From assembly GCA_043759595.1 (NCBI GenBank), contig JAYVLG010000045.1, positions 1-64,000 on the forward strand: DNA of 64,000 nt, read 5' to 3'. This stretch comes from Sulfurirhabdus sp043759595 (lineage in GTDB: Bacteria > Pseudomonadota > Gammaproteobacteria > Burkholderiales > SMCO01). Position numbers and translations under genes: made by a program. Below are positions 13,704 to 23,004 of the stretch, piece by piece; position 1 is the first letter of the stretch; every line of letters begins with the position of its first letter. The notes under the pieces were generated by a model, which saw only the letters and a program-made list of their open reading frames with translations, was not told where the DNA came from and made no database searches.

Positions 13704-14996
13704 TTATTGTTCAAACAATGCAATGGATTCTATATGTGCGGTATGCGGGAACATGTTAATGACGCCAGCCCCCTTCAATTTATAACCCTTGGTGTGCACC
13801 AGCACTTCTGCATCCCGTGCCAACGTAGAGGGGCTGCACGAAACATACACAATACGTTGAGGAAGATGCGCTTCATTTAGCGCGTTTACCACTGCAAAAG
13901 CGCCATCTCTTGGCGGATCAATCAGCATTTTATCCAAATGGCCAAGATCGGCAATACTCTCCCGTGTTGCATCAAACAAATTAGCCTGCATGAAGGAGGC
14001 ATTGGTGATGTGATTGTAAGCTGCATTGGATTGCGCTCGACGCACCAGTTCAAGACTGCCTTCTATGCCCACCACTTCGGCCCCACTCCGCGCAATGGGC
14101 AAAGTAAAATTACCCAGGCCGCAAAACAAATCAGCAATCCGTTCGCCCGCTTTTGGGTTAAGCAATTGCAGCCCTCGCCTGACCAGAATGCGGTTAATAC
14201 CCGCATTTACCTGAGTAAATTCAGTGGGACGATAGGGCATGGTCACATTGAACTCAGGAAGGCTGTATGAGAGCATTGGTGCATCCAGCGGATAAAATGG
14301 ATAAGCACTATCTTCTTTTTGTGGCTGTAGCCAGAACTGAATATGGTGCTGATCTGCAAACGCCTTCAAAATCACTTCGTCCTGCTCACTGAGCGGATCA
14401 AGAACGCGCAAAACCAGAATATCAACATGATCACCAAGCGCTACTTCTACCTGAGGAATTCTGTTCAGGATGGATAGCCCGCTGAACATGTCCCGAAGCG
14501 GCTTGATCAGCGCTGAAATGCGCGCAGGCAACACTTCGCAACTGTCCATATTGGCGATGAATGAACTGCGTTTTTCGTGGAATCCAACCAGCACACCGCC
14601 TTTTTTCTCAACAAACTTTACGGACATCCGCGCCCGGTGGCGATAACCCCAAGGCGTACCATAAGTTGGTCTGAAAATTATTTCTGGTGACACTTTTCCG
14701 ATATGCTTTAAATTGTCTTCCAGAATCCGCTGTTTGGCCGCAACCTGAGCGGATGGCTCCAGATGTTGCATACTACAGCCGCCGCATATACCGAAATAGC
14801 TGCATTTTGGTACCGCACGCATGGCACTGGGCCGATGGACTTCCTTTACCGTAGCCTGATCATAGTTCGGCTTCTTTTTGAATACGGAATAGGTGACGCG
14901 TTCACCTGGCAGCGCGCCTTCAATGAATACCGCTTTGCCTTCCACATGGGCAACTCCGCGACCTTCCTGATCTAAAGATTCTACAATTACTGTCAT
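13704..14996 (-). CDS. rlmD: 23S rRNA (uracil-1939-C5)-methyltransferase
   Basis: 430 residues. The N-terminal TRAM domain reads MTVIVESLDQEGRGVAHVEG. The [4Fe-4S] cysteines lie in CSYFGICGGCSMQHL (about 75-89, fourth Cys further on). The SAM-binding motif is ADLFCGLGNFTLPIA, followed by the DPPRDGA motif. The catalytic Cys is in IVYVSCSPSTLARD. All features of RlmD (RumA) are present, distinguishing it from the cluster-free TrmA. It methylates U1939 of 23S rRNA with SAM. Downstream of a shared terminator, it heads a leftward run of genes' end; the VanZ-like gene lies 17 bp upstream and could be co-transcribed. Confidence 0.95.
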   Translation of the reverse strand: MTVIVESLDQEGRGVAHVEGKAVFIEGALPGERVTYSVFKKKPNYDQATVKEVHRPSAMRAVPKCSYFGICGGCSMQHLEPSAQVAAKQRILEDNLKHIGKVSPEIIFRPTYGTPWGYRHRARMSVKFVEKKGGVLVGFHEKRSSFIANMDSCEVLPARISALIKPLRDMFSGLSILNRIPQVEVALGDHVDILVLRVLDPLSEQDEVILKAFADQHHIQFWLQPQKEDSAYPFYPLDAPMLSYSLPEFNVTMPYRPTEFTQVNAGINRILVRRGLQLLNPKAGERIADLFCGLGNFTLPIARSGAEVVGIEGSLELVRRAQSNAAYNHITNASFMQANLFDATRESIADLGHLDKMLIDPPRDGAFAVVNALNEAHLPQRIVYVSCSPSTLARDAEVLVHTKGYKLKGAGVINMFPHTAHIESIALFEQ

Positions 14997-15013
14997 AAAT
15001 CACTACAAAAAAA

Positions 15014-15415
15014 TTAACGTACTATCACTCGCTCAAATTGGCACAGGGATTGCTTTAATACCGTTTTTCCAAGCCCCCAACCTATCAGAACACCTATTGT
15101 GTTTGCCAGCATGTCCGCATACTCAAAAACACGAAAACCTTCCATTCCTTGTACTATTTCCATCGAAACCCCGAGCGCTGCAAGGGCAATGGCTATTTTT
15201 AACTGCTGGGGCAATTCCCAGAATATCTGGCAAAACCAGAACATCAATAATGCGTAAGCTGCAAAGTGCTCAACTTTATCAGCCATACGCACATCCAGAA
15301 TCTGCGGCGGATTATGCATAAGGGAAAGAAAAATATCCAACCCAATCCACACAAAGCCCATTAGCAACCAAAAATTGCGGTATTTGAGATTCGGCATAAA
15401 AATGGAAACAGGCAT
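15014..15415 (-). CDS. VanZ-like membrane protein
   Basis: 133 residues with four hydrophobic segments and the VanZ-family features DKVEHFAAYALLMFWF and a late FEYADMLANTIGVLIGWGLG. The ATG at 15415 has GGAG nine bases upstream. VanZ gives low-level teicoplanin resistance in enterococci; chromosomal homologues such as this one are of unknown function, and no resistance role is claimed. Its start is 5 bp past the exonuclease gene's stop, so it is co-transcribed with it. Confidence 0.85.
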   Translation of the reverse strand: MPVSIFMPNLKYRNFWLLMGFVWIGLDIFLSLMHNPPQILDVRMADKVEHFAAYALLMFWFCQIFWELPQQLKIAIALAALGVSMEIVQGMEGFRVFEYADMLANTIGVLIGWGLGKTVLKQSLCQFERVIVR

Positions 15416-15420
15416 TCTAT

Positions 15421-16194
15421 TTAGCTCCAGCGACCAAGAAATTCACGCCAGTGGGGTTCGTCTGATTTTTGCAGGGTGCTGCGCACAAGATCACACTCCT
15501 GCACATATTGCTCGTGACTCAAAATGCCGCGCATCAGTTGAAAACGCAAATACACCAGATAAGTGTTGGCCACATCCGTCTCGCAATAGTTACGAATCGA
15601 TACTATTTCTCCATTTTGGAATGCGCCCCATACCTGAGAGCCATCCATCCCCATTTTTCCGGGGAAACCAATCAGCTTGGCCATGTCATCCAATCCCACA
15701 TTGGCACGAGGTTGGTACATAGCCAGCAAGTCCATCAAATCCAGATGCCGTGTATGATAGCGGCTGATGTAATTATTCCATTTAAACTCACGGTCATCTT
15801 CACCCATATCCCAATATCGAGGCGCCTGAATTCCGTGAATCATGCCCCGATAGTGCAATACAGGGAGATCAAATCCCCCACCATTCCAAGACACTATTTG
15901 AGGCGAATACTTTTCAATTCCATCAAAAAAACGCCTGATCAGATCTTGTTCTGGATCTTCCGGACTGCCTAGCGTCCATACTTTGAACGAATCACGGTCC
16001 CGCATGGCACAGGAAATGGCAACCACACGCTGTAAATGTAATTGCAGGAAGTCATTCCCGGTTGCCTGTCGACGATGCTGAAATGCCATTTCTGCCAGCT
16101 CGTTGGCAGTGACATCCGGACCGGTGTCATAAAGCTTACGTATCCCTTCTGTATCAGGTACCGTCTCGATGTCAAAGACTATGACTGGTATCAC
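15421..16194 (-). CDS. Predicted 3'-5' exonuclease related to PolB exonuclease domain
   Basis: 257 residues in the DEDD superfamily. Motif I is VFDIETVPD (Asp8, Glu10). The conserved tract SWNGGGFDLPVLHYR carries the second Asp, and NYCETDVANTYLVYLRFQ carries the third-motif Asp. The family (PF10108-like) is expected to remove nucleotides from DNA 3' ends; the biological substrate is unknown. The start is a GTG at 16194 whose first bases overlap the TGA of ydbL (GTGA), so translational coupling with the envelope operon is likely. Confidence 0.9.
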   Translation of the reverse strand: MIPVIVFDIETVPDTEGIRKLYDTGPDVTANELAEMAFQHRRQATGNDFLQLHLQRVVAISCAMRDRDSFKVWTLGSPEDPEQDLIRRFFDGIEKYSPQIVSWNGGGFDLPVLHYRGMIHGIQAPRYWDMGEDDREFKWNNYISRYHTRHLDLMDLLAMYQPRANVGLDDMAKLIGFPGKMGMDGSQVWGAFQNGEIVSIRNYCETDVANTYLVYLRFQLMRGILSHEQYVQECDLVRSTLQKSDEPHWREFLGRWS

Positions 16195-16619
16195 TTCTTG
16201 ACCCAGCTACCGCTGCCATTCTGGTACCACCAGCCAGATGCAGCCTTGCTTACCCATCGATCGGCAAATGTAGAGCGCACTTCGCTTTCCCATTCCGGGT
16301 GGCCGTTTGCCCGTGCTATTTCCCGGTACAGCGCACTGCGATCACGATTTTCATCGGCCACCAGCGAACTGACCTGCTGGCGTTTGGATAACGGCACCAA
16401 ACCGGCATCATGCACCGCAATCTGCCCATCACGTGTCAGCCCAACTGCGCCACTGGCATAGAACTCCGCCAACTGGCCATGCCTGTCCTGCATGCTTTGC
16501 TTGATACTGGAAATAGCCGGCGTATTCACTTCAAGATCGGCGGCGGCAGATACGGAACCACTGATCAAAAAGGCTAGCAATCCACAAAATAATGTCCAAC
16601 GTGTCATCCATGTATTCAT
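16191..16619 (-). CDS. ydbL: YdbL family periplasmic protein (DUF1318)
   Basis: 142 residues from the ATG at 16619 (AAGGAG-type site upstream). The signal peptide ends in SGSVSAAAD. The mature part has ISSIKQSMQDRHGQLAEFYASGAVGLTRDG then LVADENRDRSALYREIARANG and the final WWYQNGSGSWVKK, typical of DUF1318. In E. coli YdbL works with YdbH and YnbE, a system proposed to move phospholipids between inner and outer membrane. The same gene order ydbH-ynbE-ydbL is preserved here. A start 32 residues earlier would overlap ynbE and add a non-signal leader. Confidence 0.92.
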   Translation of the reverse strand: MNTWMTRWTLFCGLLAFLISGSVSAAADLEVNTPAISSIKQSMQDRHGQLAEFYASGAVGLTRDGQIAVHDAGLVPLSKRQQVSSLVADENRDRSALYREIARANGHPEWESEVRSTFADRWVSKAASGWWYQNGSGSWVKK

Positions 16620-16629
16620 CACCGACTCC

Positions 16630-16836
16630 TTAAGGTTTGGGCTGTGTGGCGGGTGCAGCTGTATTGGGAAGCGCTTTGCTTTCTTCCGGCTTTTTAAGTT
16701 GCCATACTTCCTCAATAATTTTATCGGCAGCCTTCTCTGCTGCCGCCGCAGGAAAATAAATATTGATCGTCACGCAGGAGGCTAACAACCCGCCCAGACT
16801 CAATAACAATAACGTGGGTAATGATAAAATTCGCAT
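16630..16836 (-). CDS. ynbE: YnbE family outer-membrane lipoprotein
   Basis: 68 residues from the ATG at 16836 (GGAG five bases upstream). Lipobox LLASC; the mature part begins VTINIYFPAAAAEKAADKII, the family hallmark. In E. coli YnbE is an outer-membrane lipoprotein that forms a beta-stacked multimer with the C-terminal end of YdbH, completing a periplasmic bridge. It lies between ydbH and ydbL, 10-15 bp from each. The Pro/Ala-rich C-terminus (APATQPKP) is longer than the E. coli form. Confidence 0.92.
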   Translation of the reverse strand: MRILSLPTLLLLSLGGLLASCVTINIYFPAAAAEKAADKIIEEVWQLKKPEESKALPNTAAPATQPKP

Positions 16837-16850
16837 GTAAACTCCTTCCA

Positions 16851-18830
16851 TTATTGAACTACTGGCTTAACATTACTCTGTGTAATGCGTTTCAAACGTT
16901 GCAAAAACTCATCCCAGCTTATCTTTCGATTGTAGCCGATTACGGTGATAGCTGGAATCCCGCCCCCTTTTACGATAACAAAACCATTGGCGGTGTTCTC
17001 CACCCCCTCCATCACACAAACACCATCTGTAAGGACACAGCTCACCCCAATCTTGTCGTATCCAAATTGCTCGAATATGCCCAGAAAGCTTCGTTGAATG
17101 GCTGCTGCAGCACCTGCACCGCCCAACGCGGAAATATTTTGCACAGCTCGCTGGGAAATTTTCTTGCGATAATTACCCGGGCTGCTTAAAACTTTTGCCT
17201 TGAATTTTACAGGTTGCCAGTTGGACAAGACCATATCCTCAACGTTCACATCAATACGCCCTTCAATACTGCCAAACGAAAATGCATTGGTAAGCAAACC
17301 CAAATCCAGATTCCGCATATCTACATCCGACATTAATCGTGGTGCAAGTCCAAGCGGCTCCAGCATGACCAGATTTTTAACCACAACGGTACCATCGAAT
17401 ATCTTGAACAACAGCGCGCCATTCATGCGCAGCGTCTCATCTGCATAAGTAATCTTGGGAATAACACCTGACAGCGTACCCTGCATAACCGGTATTTTCA
17501 TGGCTTTCGAAAACTGCTCCATGGATATGGGAATGACCCCCCCGCTAAATTGCCACCGCCATGCATTATTCTGCATTGAAGCTTCAAAATCTGCCAGATT
17601 CAACTTTCCATCAAGCAATGGAATACTGAGCGATGAAAGCGCAAAGTGCAATCCATTCATTTGCAAAGGAATTTGCATTTCCCCCAATGGCAGATTCAAT
17701 ACCCGACCGGTCTTGATCCGAATATCTGCCTGGGCAGGATGATCACGGCTCCAGGGAATGCTTGCATTCATGCCATTCAATGCAAAACGCTGTTTTTCAT
17801 CATCAAGATCAACGTCATGTGCCTTCAAATCAAATAATTGTGTAGCACGATTTCTGAACTGCCAGTTCAAGTCTATCTTGCCTTTGGTTTTTAAATCGGC
17901 AAATGCGGTTTTTTCAAAAAAAGGTTTCAACAGGATGCGATATAATCCATCAACATCAATGCCTGAACCGCGCAATTCGAAATCATTTAAATAACTCTCT
18001 GCCTGATTCCATTTTCCTGAAAGCTCGGCATTCCCTACGCCATTCAGCTTGAGCTGTCCTTGTTCCACCGTAAAGAAATTTTTATTCAAACTGCCTTTGG
18101 CTAGCAAGCTGTTCCCGCCTTTTGAAAAGTAAAGCGGCTGCCAAAATACTTCCCCACTGCGCCAGTCAAAATCGGCCTGCCAGTTCCAGGCTGCGCCAGG
18201 ATTGAAAGCCTGTACTTTGAGACGGCCATCCAGTTTATCGCCCGCATGAAGGCCACTTGCATCGCTAAAAGCGAGCTGCTTGAACTGAATATCTCCTTTG
18301 ACGCTGATTGGCGACTTGCCTTTCCCGGCAAGATTGAGCTGACCACTGATTAGTCCTGCACTCGGGACAGGCATTGCGGCAGGAAACCACTGTGCCAATT
18401 GCGCTACTGCTCCGTTAGTTATGGTCAAGCGGGTTTCCCACTCGGATTTTTTGAATTGTGCGAACAGCTCCCACTTTTCGTGCGGTGCGGGATATAAAAT
18501 CAAACCAAGCTGCTTTTCTCCGGGCAAATAACTGAAGCTGACAGGAAAAGATGTTTTTCCCTTAAACATCCCTTTTTTGCAATACACGCCTCTCGTTTCC
18601 AGCTTCACATCGGTACAAATCAATCCCACCTTTTTCCATTTTTTCCCCTGAACAGTCAGCTCGCCAATCTCTACCTTCAGGATTGAGAAACCTTCTCCCT
18701 GCAACTTTGCGACGATGGAACTGGCACTAAATGTTGGGCTTTGAATATCTTCAATACTGAGGGTTATTTCTTGTGCAAAAGCACTTGATTGAAGCCATAC
18801 AAAAACACAGAACAATACTAAACAGTGCAC
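16851..18830 (-). CDS. ydbH: YdbH family AsmA-like inner-membrane protein
   Basis: 659 residues of mostly beta-strand AsmA/TamB-type architecture after an N-terminal hydrophobic anchor (LVLFCVFVWLQSSAFA). The C-terminus VEDMVLSNWQPVKFKAKV...FEQFGYDKIGVSCVLTDGVCV is characteristic of the YdbH C-terminal domain. Such proteins form long hydrophobic grooves that carry lipids across the periplasm. The start at GTG 18830 is tentative: the upstream frame continues open and could add residues, overlapping the phosphatase gene. First gene of the ydbH-ynbE-ydbL operon. Confidence 0.9.
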   Translation of the reverse strand: MHCLVLFCVFVWLQSSAFAQEITLSIEDIQSPTFSASSIVAKLQGEGFSILKVEIGELTVQGKKWKKVGLICTDVKLETRGVYCKKGMFKGKTSFPVSFSYLPGEKQLGLILYPAPHEKWELFAQFKKSEWETRLTITNGAVAQLAQWFPAAMPVPSAGLISGQLNLAGKGKSPISVKGDIQFKQLAFSDASGLHAGDKLDGRLKVQAFNPGAAWNWQADFDWRSGEVFWQPLYFSKGGNSLLAKGSLNKNFFTVEQGQLKLNGVGNAELSGKWNQAESYLNDFELRGSGIDVDGLYRILLKPFFEKTAFADLKTKGKIDLNWQFRNRATQLFDLKAHDVDLDDEKQRFALNGMNASIPWSRDHPAQADIRIKTGRVLNLPLGEMQIPLQMNGLHFALSSLSIPLLDGKLNLADFEASMQNNAWRWQFSGGVIPISMEQFSKAMKIPVMQGTLSGVIPKITYADETLRMNGALLFKIFDGTVVVKNLVMLEPLGLAPRLMSDVDMRNLDLGLLTNAFSFGSIEGRIDVNVEDMVLSNWQPVKFKAKVLSSPGNYRKKISQRAVQNISALGGAGAAAAIQRSFLGIFEQFGYDKIGVSCVLTDGVCVMEGVENTANGFVIVKGGGIPAITVIGYNRKISWDEFLQRLKRITQSNVKPVVQ

Positions 18831-18870
18831 AAGAAAGCTGCACGCCCGCCCCAGTTCTGTGCACGTGGAA

Positions 18871-19497
18871 TTAATCTGCCACTTTCCTGTTGCTATCCAG
18901 CTTGCCGTCGTGGAACAGCAAACTGGTTAGCGCACGCTCGCCCTGACCTTCCACTGCTATGCGCGTGATCGCTGCACTTGCCACTTGAATTTTATAAACA
19001 TTCTCCAGCGGAATACCCAGCACATGCGCCAGTACCATACGTATCACACCCGCGTGACAGACCACCAGTACATGCTGGCCATAACATTCTTCCAGTATTG
19101 TCTGCCAGGCCTGAGAAACTCGCGCATGAAATGCATCCAGTGTTTCCGCTCCTGCAGGTCGGTTCCCAATAGGGTCCAGCTTAAAATCGAGCAATATATC
19201 AGGATTCCCTTCCTTCAATTCCTGGGGTGTTTTCCCTTCCCATTCGCCGAATACCACTTCCTTTAATCGCGCATCGTATTTCACCGGAATATTCCATTTT
19301 TCTTGCAGTAACAGGGCAAACGCACTGCAACGTAGTAGTGGTGACGACACGATTTGCTGCCAATCATGAAAATCACCTACCGATTCCCACATTTGCCTTA
19401 ATCCTTTTTCACTTAAAGGATCATCGGTTTGCCCCCGGTATTTCCTGCCACCAACAGGTTCGCCATGGCGAATTAAATCAATTGTCGTTACAGCCAT
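18871..19497 (-). CDS. Histidine phosphatase family protein (alpha-ribazole phosphatase-like)
   Basis: 208 residues. The phosphoacceptor motif is DLIRHGEPVGG (His at residue 11), with a second Arg in SSPLLRCSAFALLL, Glu in KEVVFGEWEGK and His in VVCHAGVIR, the complete catalytic pocket of this superfamily. The EVVFGEWEG and GVIRMVLAHVLGIPL segments resemble CobC, which dephosphorylates alpha-ribazole-5'-phosphate in cobalamin assembly. No cobalamin genes are nearby, so another phosphomonoester substrate is possible. It lies 41 bp ahead of ydbH on the same strand. Confidence 0.85.
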   Translation of the reverse strand: MAVTTIDLIRHGEPVGGRKYRGQTDDPLSEKGLRQMWESVGDFHDWQQIVSSPLLRCSAFALLLQEKWNIPVKYDARLKEVVFGEWEGKTPQELKEGNPDILLDFKLDPIGNRPAGAETLDAFHARVSQAWQTILEECYGQHVLVVCHAGVIRMVLAHVLGIPLENVYKIQVASAAITRIAVEGQGERALTSLLFHDGKLDSNRKVAD

Positions 19498-19541
19498 TTC
19501 TTCATTCCCTATTCACAGTTGCCAAGCAAAGCCTATTTTGA

Positions 19542-20159
19542 TTAGTCTTGTCTAGTGCGTATTCGGCTTATTCCCATAAGCACAGCTCGCACCAGGATCA
19601 CCACAAACAAACTGGACAAAAATCCAGCGACTACATCAGCAGGAAAATGCGCGCCCAAGCTGACTCTGGATAACCCAATCCATAATACAAACACACTACC
19701 ACCAAGCCGCCACCAGCTATTTAAAACCGGCCAGAGGCTGGCCACAATCAGCATAGCAAAAGAGGAATGCCCACTCGGCAAACTATGGTGATACTCAGGT
19801 TGCCCTATGATATGCACGCTGCCAAGCGCCAATGCCAGAGGCGGACGAGGAAAATCCAAAAGCGGTTTAAGTATGCCTAGCAGCAATCCATCCAGTAAAT
19901 ACGCAATACTGAACACTGCAAGGACTACCACCCAACTAGTTACCTGTTCTTTGTATTGAAGAGGCTCCTGCACTGATTTTCCGGAAACAGCAATCACAGC
20001 CGCCAATGCAATTACAGCCAAATAATAAGGAAAATGGGCGTGACCTCCCAACTCGGTTCCAAGCAGCATGAGTTTATCTATAAATTCCGACCGAATATTA
20101 TTAATAAAATAAAACAGCCAAATATTTAAGCCATTCCAGTCATACAAAATTGGTTTCAT
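19542..20159 (-). CDS. PAP2 family membrane phosphatase
   Basis: 205 residues from the ATG at 20159, with several membrane segments. The three PAP2 motifs are present: LKPLLDFPRPPL (K-x6-RP), HHSLPSGHSSFAM (PSGH) and GLSRVSLGAHFPADVVAG (SR-x5-H-x3-D). The active site faces the periplasm; likely substrates are phosphatidic acid, phosphatidylglycerol phosphate or undecaprenyl pyrophosphate. An upstream cysteine-rich leader from 20246 overlaps the DUF4337 gene and is rejected. It is 14 bp behind the DUF4337 gene. Confidence 0.9.
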   Translation of the reverse strand: MKPILYDWNGLNIWLFYFINNIRSEFIDKLMLLGTELGGHAHFPYYLAVIALAAVIAVSGKSVQEPLQYKEQVTSWVVVLAVFSIAYLLDGLLLGILKPLLDFPRPPLALALGSVHIIGQPEYHHSLPSGHSSFAMLIVASLWPVLNSWWRLGGSVFVLWIGLSRVSLGAHFPADVVAGFLSSLFVVILVRAVLMGISRIRTRQD

Positions 20160-20173
20160 ATTTAGTTTACCGC

Positions 20174-20743
20174 CTAAGCAAAAAAGGCAGCCCCCCACAA
20201 GACAAGCCCACCTGATGCAGCAATGGCAGCCATCGCAAAAAGCCATTTTTTGCGCGTCAATACGGTAATGGAGGCCAGCGCAATGGCAATCTGGATCAAT
20301 GTCATGGCTTGGGCCAACCGATGGTGAGGGTGCATAATATGCTCGCTTTCTTCATTCGCTTTAGCAGATTGGGCTTCCAGTGCCTCAGCCTTTAATTTGA
20401 TTTCTTTCTTATCATTTTCATATTTCTCAATCAACTTCTGATAATGGGCCTGCTTATCTGCCGGAGCTATATCAGCAGCCAGTTCCATGAGATGACCTTT
20501 ATTGCTTTTTGACTGATAAAAGTTCCACTGATCTGATGCCTGCGCTTTCTTCAGTACCGCCTCATTCTTGAATAACATAGCCTCATTTTGTGTTGCCCCG
20601 CCTTGATAGCTGACTATCGCACCGACTGTAGACAAAATAGCGGTGAAAATTGCCACAGACTGCCCAAGGCCTGGACCATGCTGCGCATGATGTTCAACCT
20701 CGTGCTCATGCGCGCCATGAACGTGAAATTCGCTACCTGACAT
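20174..20743 (-). CDS. DUF4337 domain membrane protein
   Basis: 189 residues. The His-rich N-terminus (HVHGAHEHEVEHHAQHG) could bind metal. A first membrane segment (SVAIFTAILSTVGAIVSY) is followed by a charged helical stretch with NEAVLKKAQASDQWNFYQSKS, typical of DUF4337, then a coiled-coil-like KYENDKKEIKLKAEALEAQS, and two C-terminal membrane segments. Function unknown. It precedes the PAP2 gene closely and is probably co-transcribed with it. Confidence 0.88.
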   Translation of the reverse strand: MSGSEFHVHGAHEHEVEHHAQHGPGLGQSVAIFTAILSTVGAIVSYQGGATQNEAMLFKNEAVLKKAQASDQWNFYQSKSNKGHLMELAADIAPADKQAHYQKLIEKYENDKKEIKLKAEALEAQSAKANEESEHIMHPHHRLAQAMTLIQIAIALASITVLTRKKWLFAMAAIAASGGLVLWGAAFFA

Positions 20744-20821
20744 AGTATTACCCTCGCTTGATTAAAATCGGCTTCAGTTAAAAGATGCTATTATCAGCAA
20801 TATACAAAGCGATTGCCAGCC

Positions 20822-22405
20822 ATGAATCCTGATATGCAAAGCACGTTGATTCAATCTCTGCAACAAACAACAGCCTATCAACAGGAAGTCAGCCATGTAG
20901 ATCTGCTGGAAACTCACATTTCTTACGTATTGCTCACCGGTGATTTCGCTTACAAAATCAAGAAAGTGCTGAATCTGGGATTCCTTGATTTCAGCACTTT
21001 GGTAAAACGCCATTTTTGCTGTCAGGAAGAATTGCGCCTCAATCGGCGATTAGCGCCTGATCTCTATTTGGATGTTGTTGCTATTACAGGCTCTGTCGAT
21101 CGTCCCTTTATCAATGGCGATGGCCCTGCTATTGAATACGCTGTGAAGATGCGCCAGTTTGCTCAAGATAGCATGCTTGATCAACTAGAAATCCACGGTA
21201 AGCTTCGAGCGGAACATATTGATCAGATAGCAAACAAAATCTCAGCTTTTCACCAATCCATACCCGTTGCTTCGCGAGATAGCCCCTACGGATCAAACCA
21301 GAATATTCGCCAGCCTGCTTTGGAAAATTTCGAGCAGATAAAGCCTTTGCTTCATCTAAAAGATGACTTCAAGCAAATAGCGCAGCTGCTCGCATGGACT
21401 GAGGGCACATTTGCTACTCATCAAACAGATTTTGCTGAACGCAAAGCGAACGGTTTCATTCGGGAATGCCATGGTGATATGCATTTGGGCAACATGGCGC
21501 TGATTGAGGATGCTGTCACGATTTTTGACTGCATTGAGTTTAATGAAAACTTGCGCTGGATTGATGTCATCAGTGAGATCGCTTTTGTGGTTATGGACTT
21601 ACTCCATCGCAACCAAAGCAGGCTTGCCTGGCGCTTTTTAAACCATTATCTGGAAATTACCGGTGACTACGCAGGCATCAAAGTACTTCGGTACTATCTG
21701 GTTTACCGCGCACTGGTTCGCGCAAAAGTCACTTGTATCCGTGCCAGCCAGCCCGGATTGAATGATAAGCAGCGCGATGCTTTCATGGCTCAGTATCGAC
21801 AGTTTATCCAATTGGCCGAAAGTTTGACCCAGCCTTCCCAGCCCGCTCTGTTGATAACCCACGGATTTTCCGGTTCTGGCAAAACAACCCTTAGCCAGCC
21901 TGTATTGGAGGCACTGGGCGCTATTCGCATCCGCTCTGATGTGGAACGTAAAAGACTATTTGATCTTGCGCCTCTTGCAAAGAGCGGGAGCGAGATTAAC
22001 ACTGGCATTTATTCTGCGGATGCAGGTGACAAAACCTATTCAAGACTGGCAACTACTGCACAAAATCTGATTACGGCCGGCTTTTCTGTCATCGCTGATG
22101 CCACTTTTCTGAAACGGGAGGATCGCAGCACTTTCCGAGCACTCGCTACGGCGCTTGACGTTCCCTTTTTTATTCTAGACTTCATTGCATCTGAAAATAC
22201 ACTTCGAACTCGTATCGCACAGCGTGAAAAAAGTGGTACAGATGCATCGGAGGCCAATCTCAACGTACTTGTACATCAATTAAACACCCACCACCCCCTA
22301 ACACCTGAAGAATCAACAGAAACCATTCATATCGATGCAGAACAAGCAAACATTTCTTTACCTCTGTTTGAACAGATAAAATCTCGTATAAATCTGTTCA
22401 AATAA
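20822..22405 (+). CDS. Fused aminoglycoside phosphotransferase-like / P-loop kinase
   Basis: About 527 residues. The N-terminal half is a protein-kinase-like (APH) fold with LTGDFAYKIKKVL (Lys) and Brenner-type RECHGDMHLGNMAL (catalytic Asp and Asn), then FDCIEFNENLRWID (metal Asp). The C-terminal half is a P-loop domain: LITHGFSGSGKTTLSQPVLE is Walker A, and it resembles Zeta-toxin/gluconate kinase-type small-molecule kinases. This two-domain family is widespread and its substrate unknown; the APH-like part does not imply drug resistance. Start chosen at ATG 20822; a TTG three codons earlier (20813) is also possible. Confidence 0.88.
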   Translation: MNPDMQSTLIQSLQQTTAYQQEVSHVDLLETHISYVLLTGDFAYKIKKVLNLGFLDFSTLVKRHFCCQEELRLNRRLAPDLYLDVVAITGSVDRPFINGDGPAIEYAVKMRQFAQDSMLDQLEIHGKLRAEHIDQIANKISAFHQSIPVASRDSPYGSNQNIRQPALENFEQIKPLLHLKDDFKQIAQLLAWTEGTFATHQTDFAERKANGFIRECHGDMHLGNMALIEDAVTIFDCIEFNENLRWIDVISEIAFVVMDLLHRNQSRLAWRFLNHYLEITGDYAGIKVLRYYLVYRALVRAKVTCIRASQPGLNDKQRDAFMAQYRQFIQLAESLTQPSQPALLITHGFSGSGKTTLSQPVLEALGAIRIRSDVERKRLFDLAPLAKSGSEINTGIYSADAGDKTYSRLATTAQNLITAGFSVIADATFLKREDRSTFRALATALDVPFFILDFIASENTLRTRIAQREKSGTDASEANLNVLVHQLNTHHPLTPEESTETIHIDAEQANISLPLFEQIKSRINLFK

Positions 22406-22476
22406 CCATGATTTTCCATGGCACCGTTGTTTGAGATAGAATCTCTCTGGCATATTCATTACAACTGGAGCAGACC

Positions 22477-22935
22477 ATGCAAAAATTCACCACTTTAACC
22501 GCTGCACTTTTACTCGCTTTTTCTATTTCCGCCTGCGCAGATAACAATACTGCAAACAATAGCGCTGAAAAATCCAACCAAGCTCAAACATCCCAATTAA
22601 TCAAAGTCGATCAAAAAGTCGGCACAGGAAAAGAAGCCGTTAGCGGTAAAATGGTTTCTGTCCATTATACCGGCTGGTTGTTTGACGCAACCGCACCGAA
22701 AAACAGAGGCACAAAGTTTGATAGCTCTGTGGACCGCGGCGAGCCGTTTACATTCCGCTTAGGTGGAGGTCAGGTGATACGCGGTTGGGATGAAGGTGTT
22801 GCAGGAATGAAAGTCGGCGGAAAACGCACGCTGACTATCCCACCAGAAATGGGTTATGGTGCCAATGGCGCAGGTGGGGTCATTCCTCCTAACGCGACAC
22901 TGATTTTTGATGTGGAATTACTTAAAGCACAGTAA
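22477..22935 (+). CDS. FKBP-type peptidyl-prolyl isomerase, lipoprotein
   Basis: 152 residues. The signal sequence has a lipobox SISAC (Cys20), then a low-complexity Asn/Ser linker. A single FKBP domain from about residue 40: VSVHYTGWL, KFDSSVDRGEPFTFRLG, QVIRGWDEG, MKVGGKRTLTIPPEMGYG and IPPNATLIFDVELL, with all rotamase-pocket aromatic residues. Catalyses proline isomerisation and probably acts on periplasmic or outer-membrane proteins, anchored to a membrane. Monocistronic by context; the next gene is convergent. Confidence 0.94.
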   Translation: MQKFTTLTAALLLAFSISACADNNTANNSAEKSNQAQTSQLIKVDQKVGTGKEAVSGKMVSVHYTGWLFDATAPKNRGTKFDSSVDRGEPFTFRLGGGQVIRGWDEGVAGMKVGGKRTLTIPPEMGYGANGAGGVIPPNATLIFDVELLKAQ

Positions 22936-23004
22936 TCTATTATATTGAGGGCAGCACTGAGAGTCGCCAGCAATTGCAACTCCAGTGCTTTTCCAACAAG
23001 CAGA

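Noticed and set aside
15014..15415. Teicoplanin resistance gene
   Set aside because: VanZ-like proteins are common chromosomal membrane proteins in bacteria that never meet the drug; no van cluster is present.
20822..22405. Aminoglycoside resistance kinase
   Set aside because: The APH-like half is fused to a P-loop kinase half, a widespread housekeeping-like family without known resistance.
22432..22448. Sigma-54 promoter before the FKBP gene
   Set aside because: TGGCAC is present, but no GC lies 12 bp from the GG.
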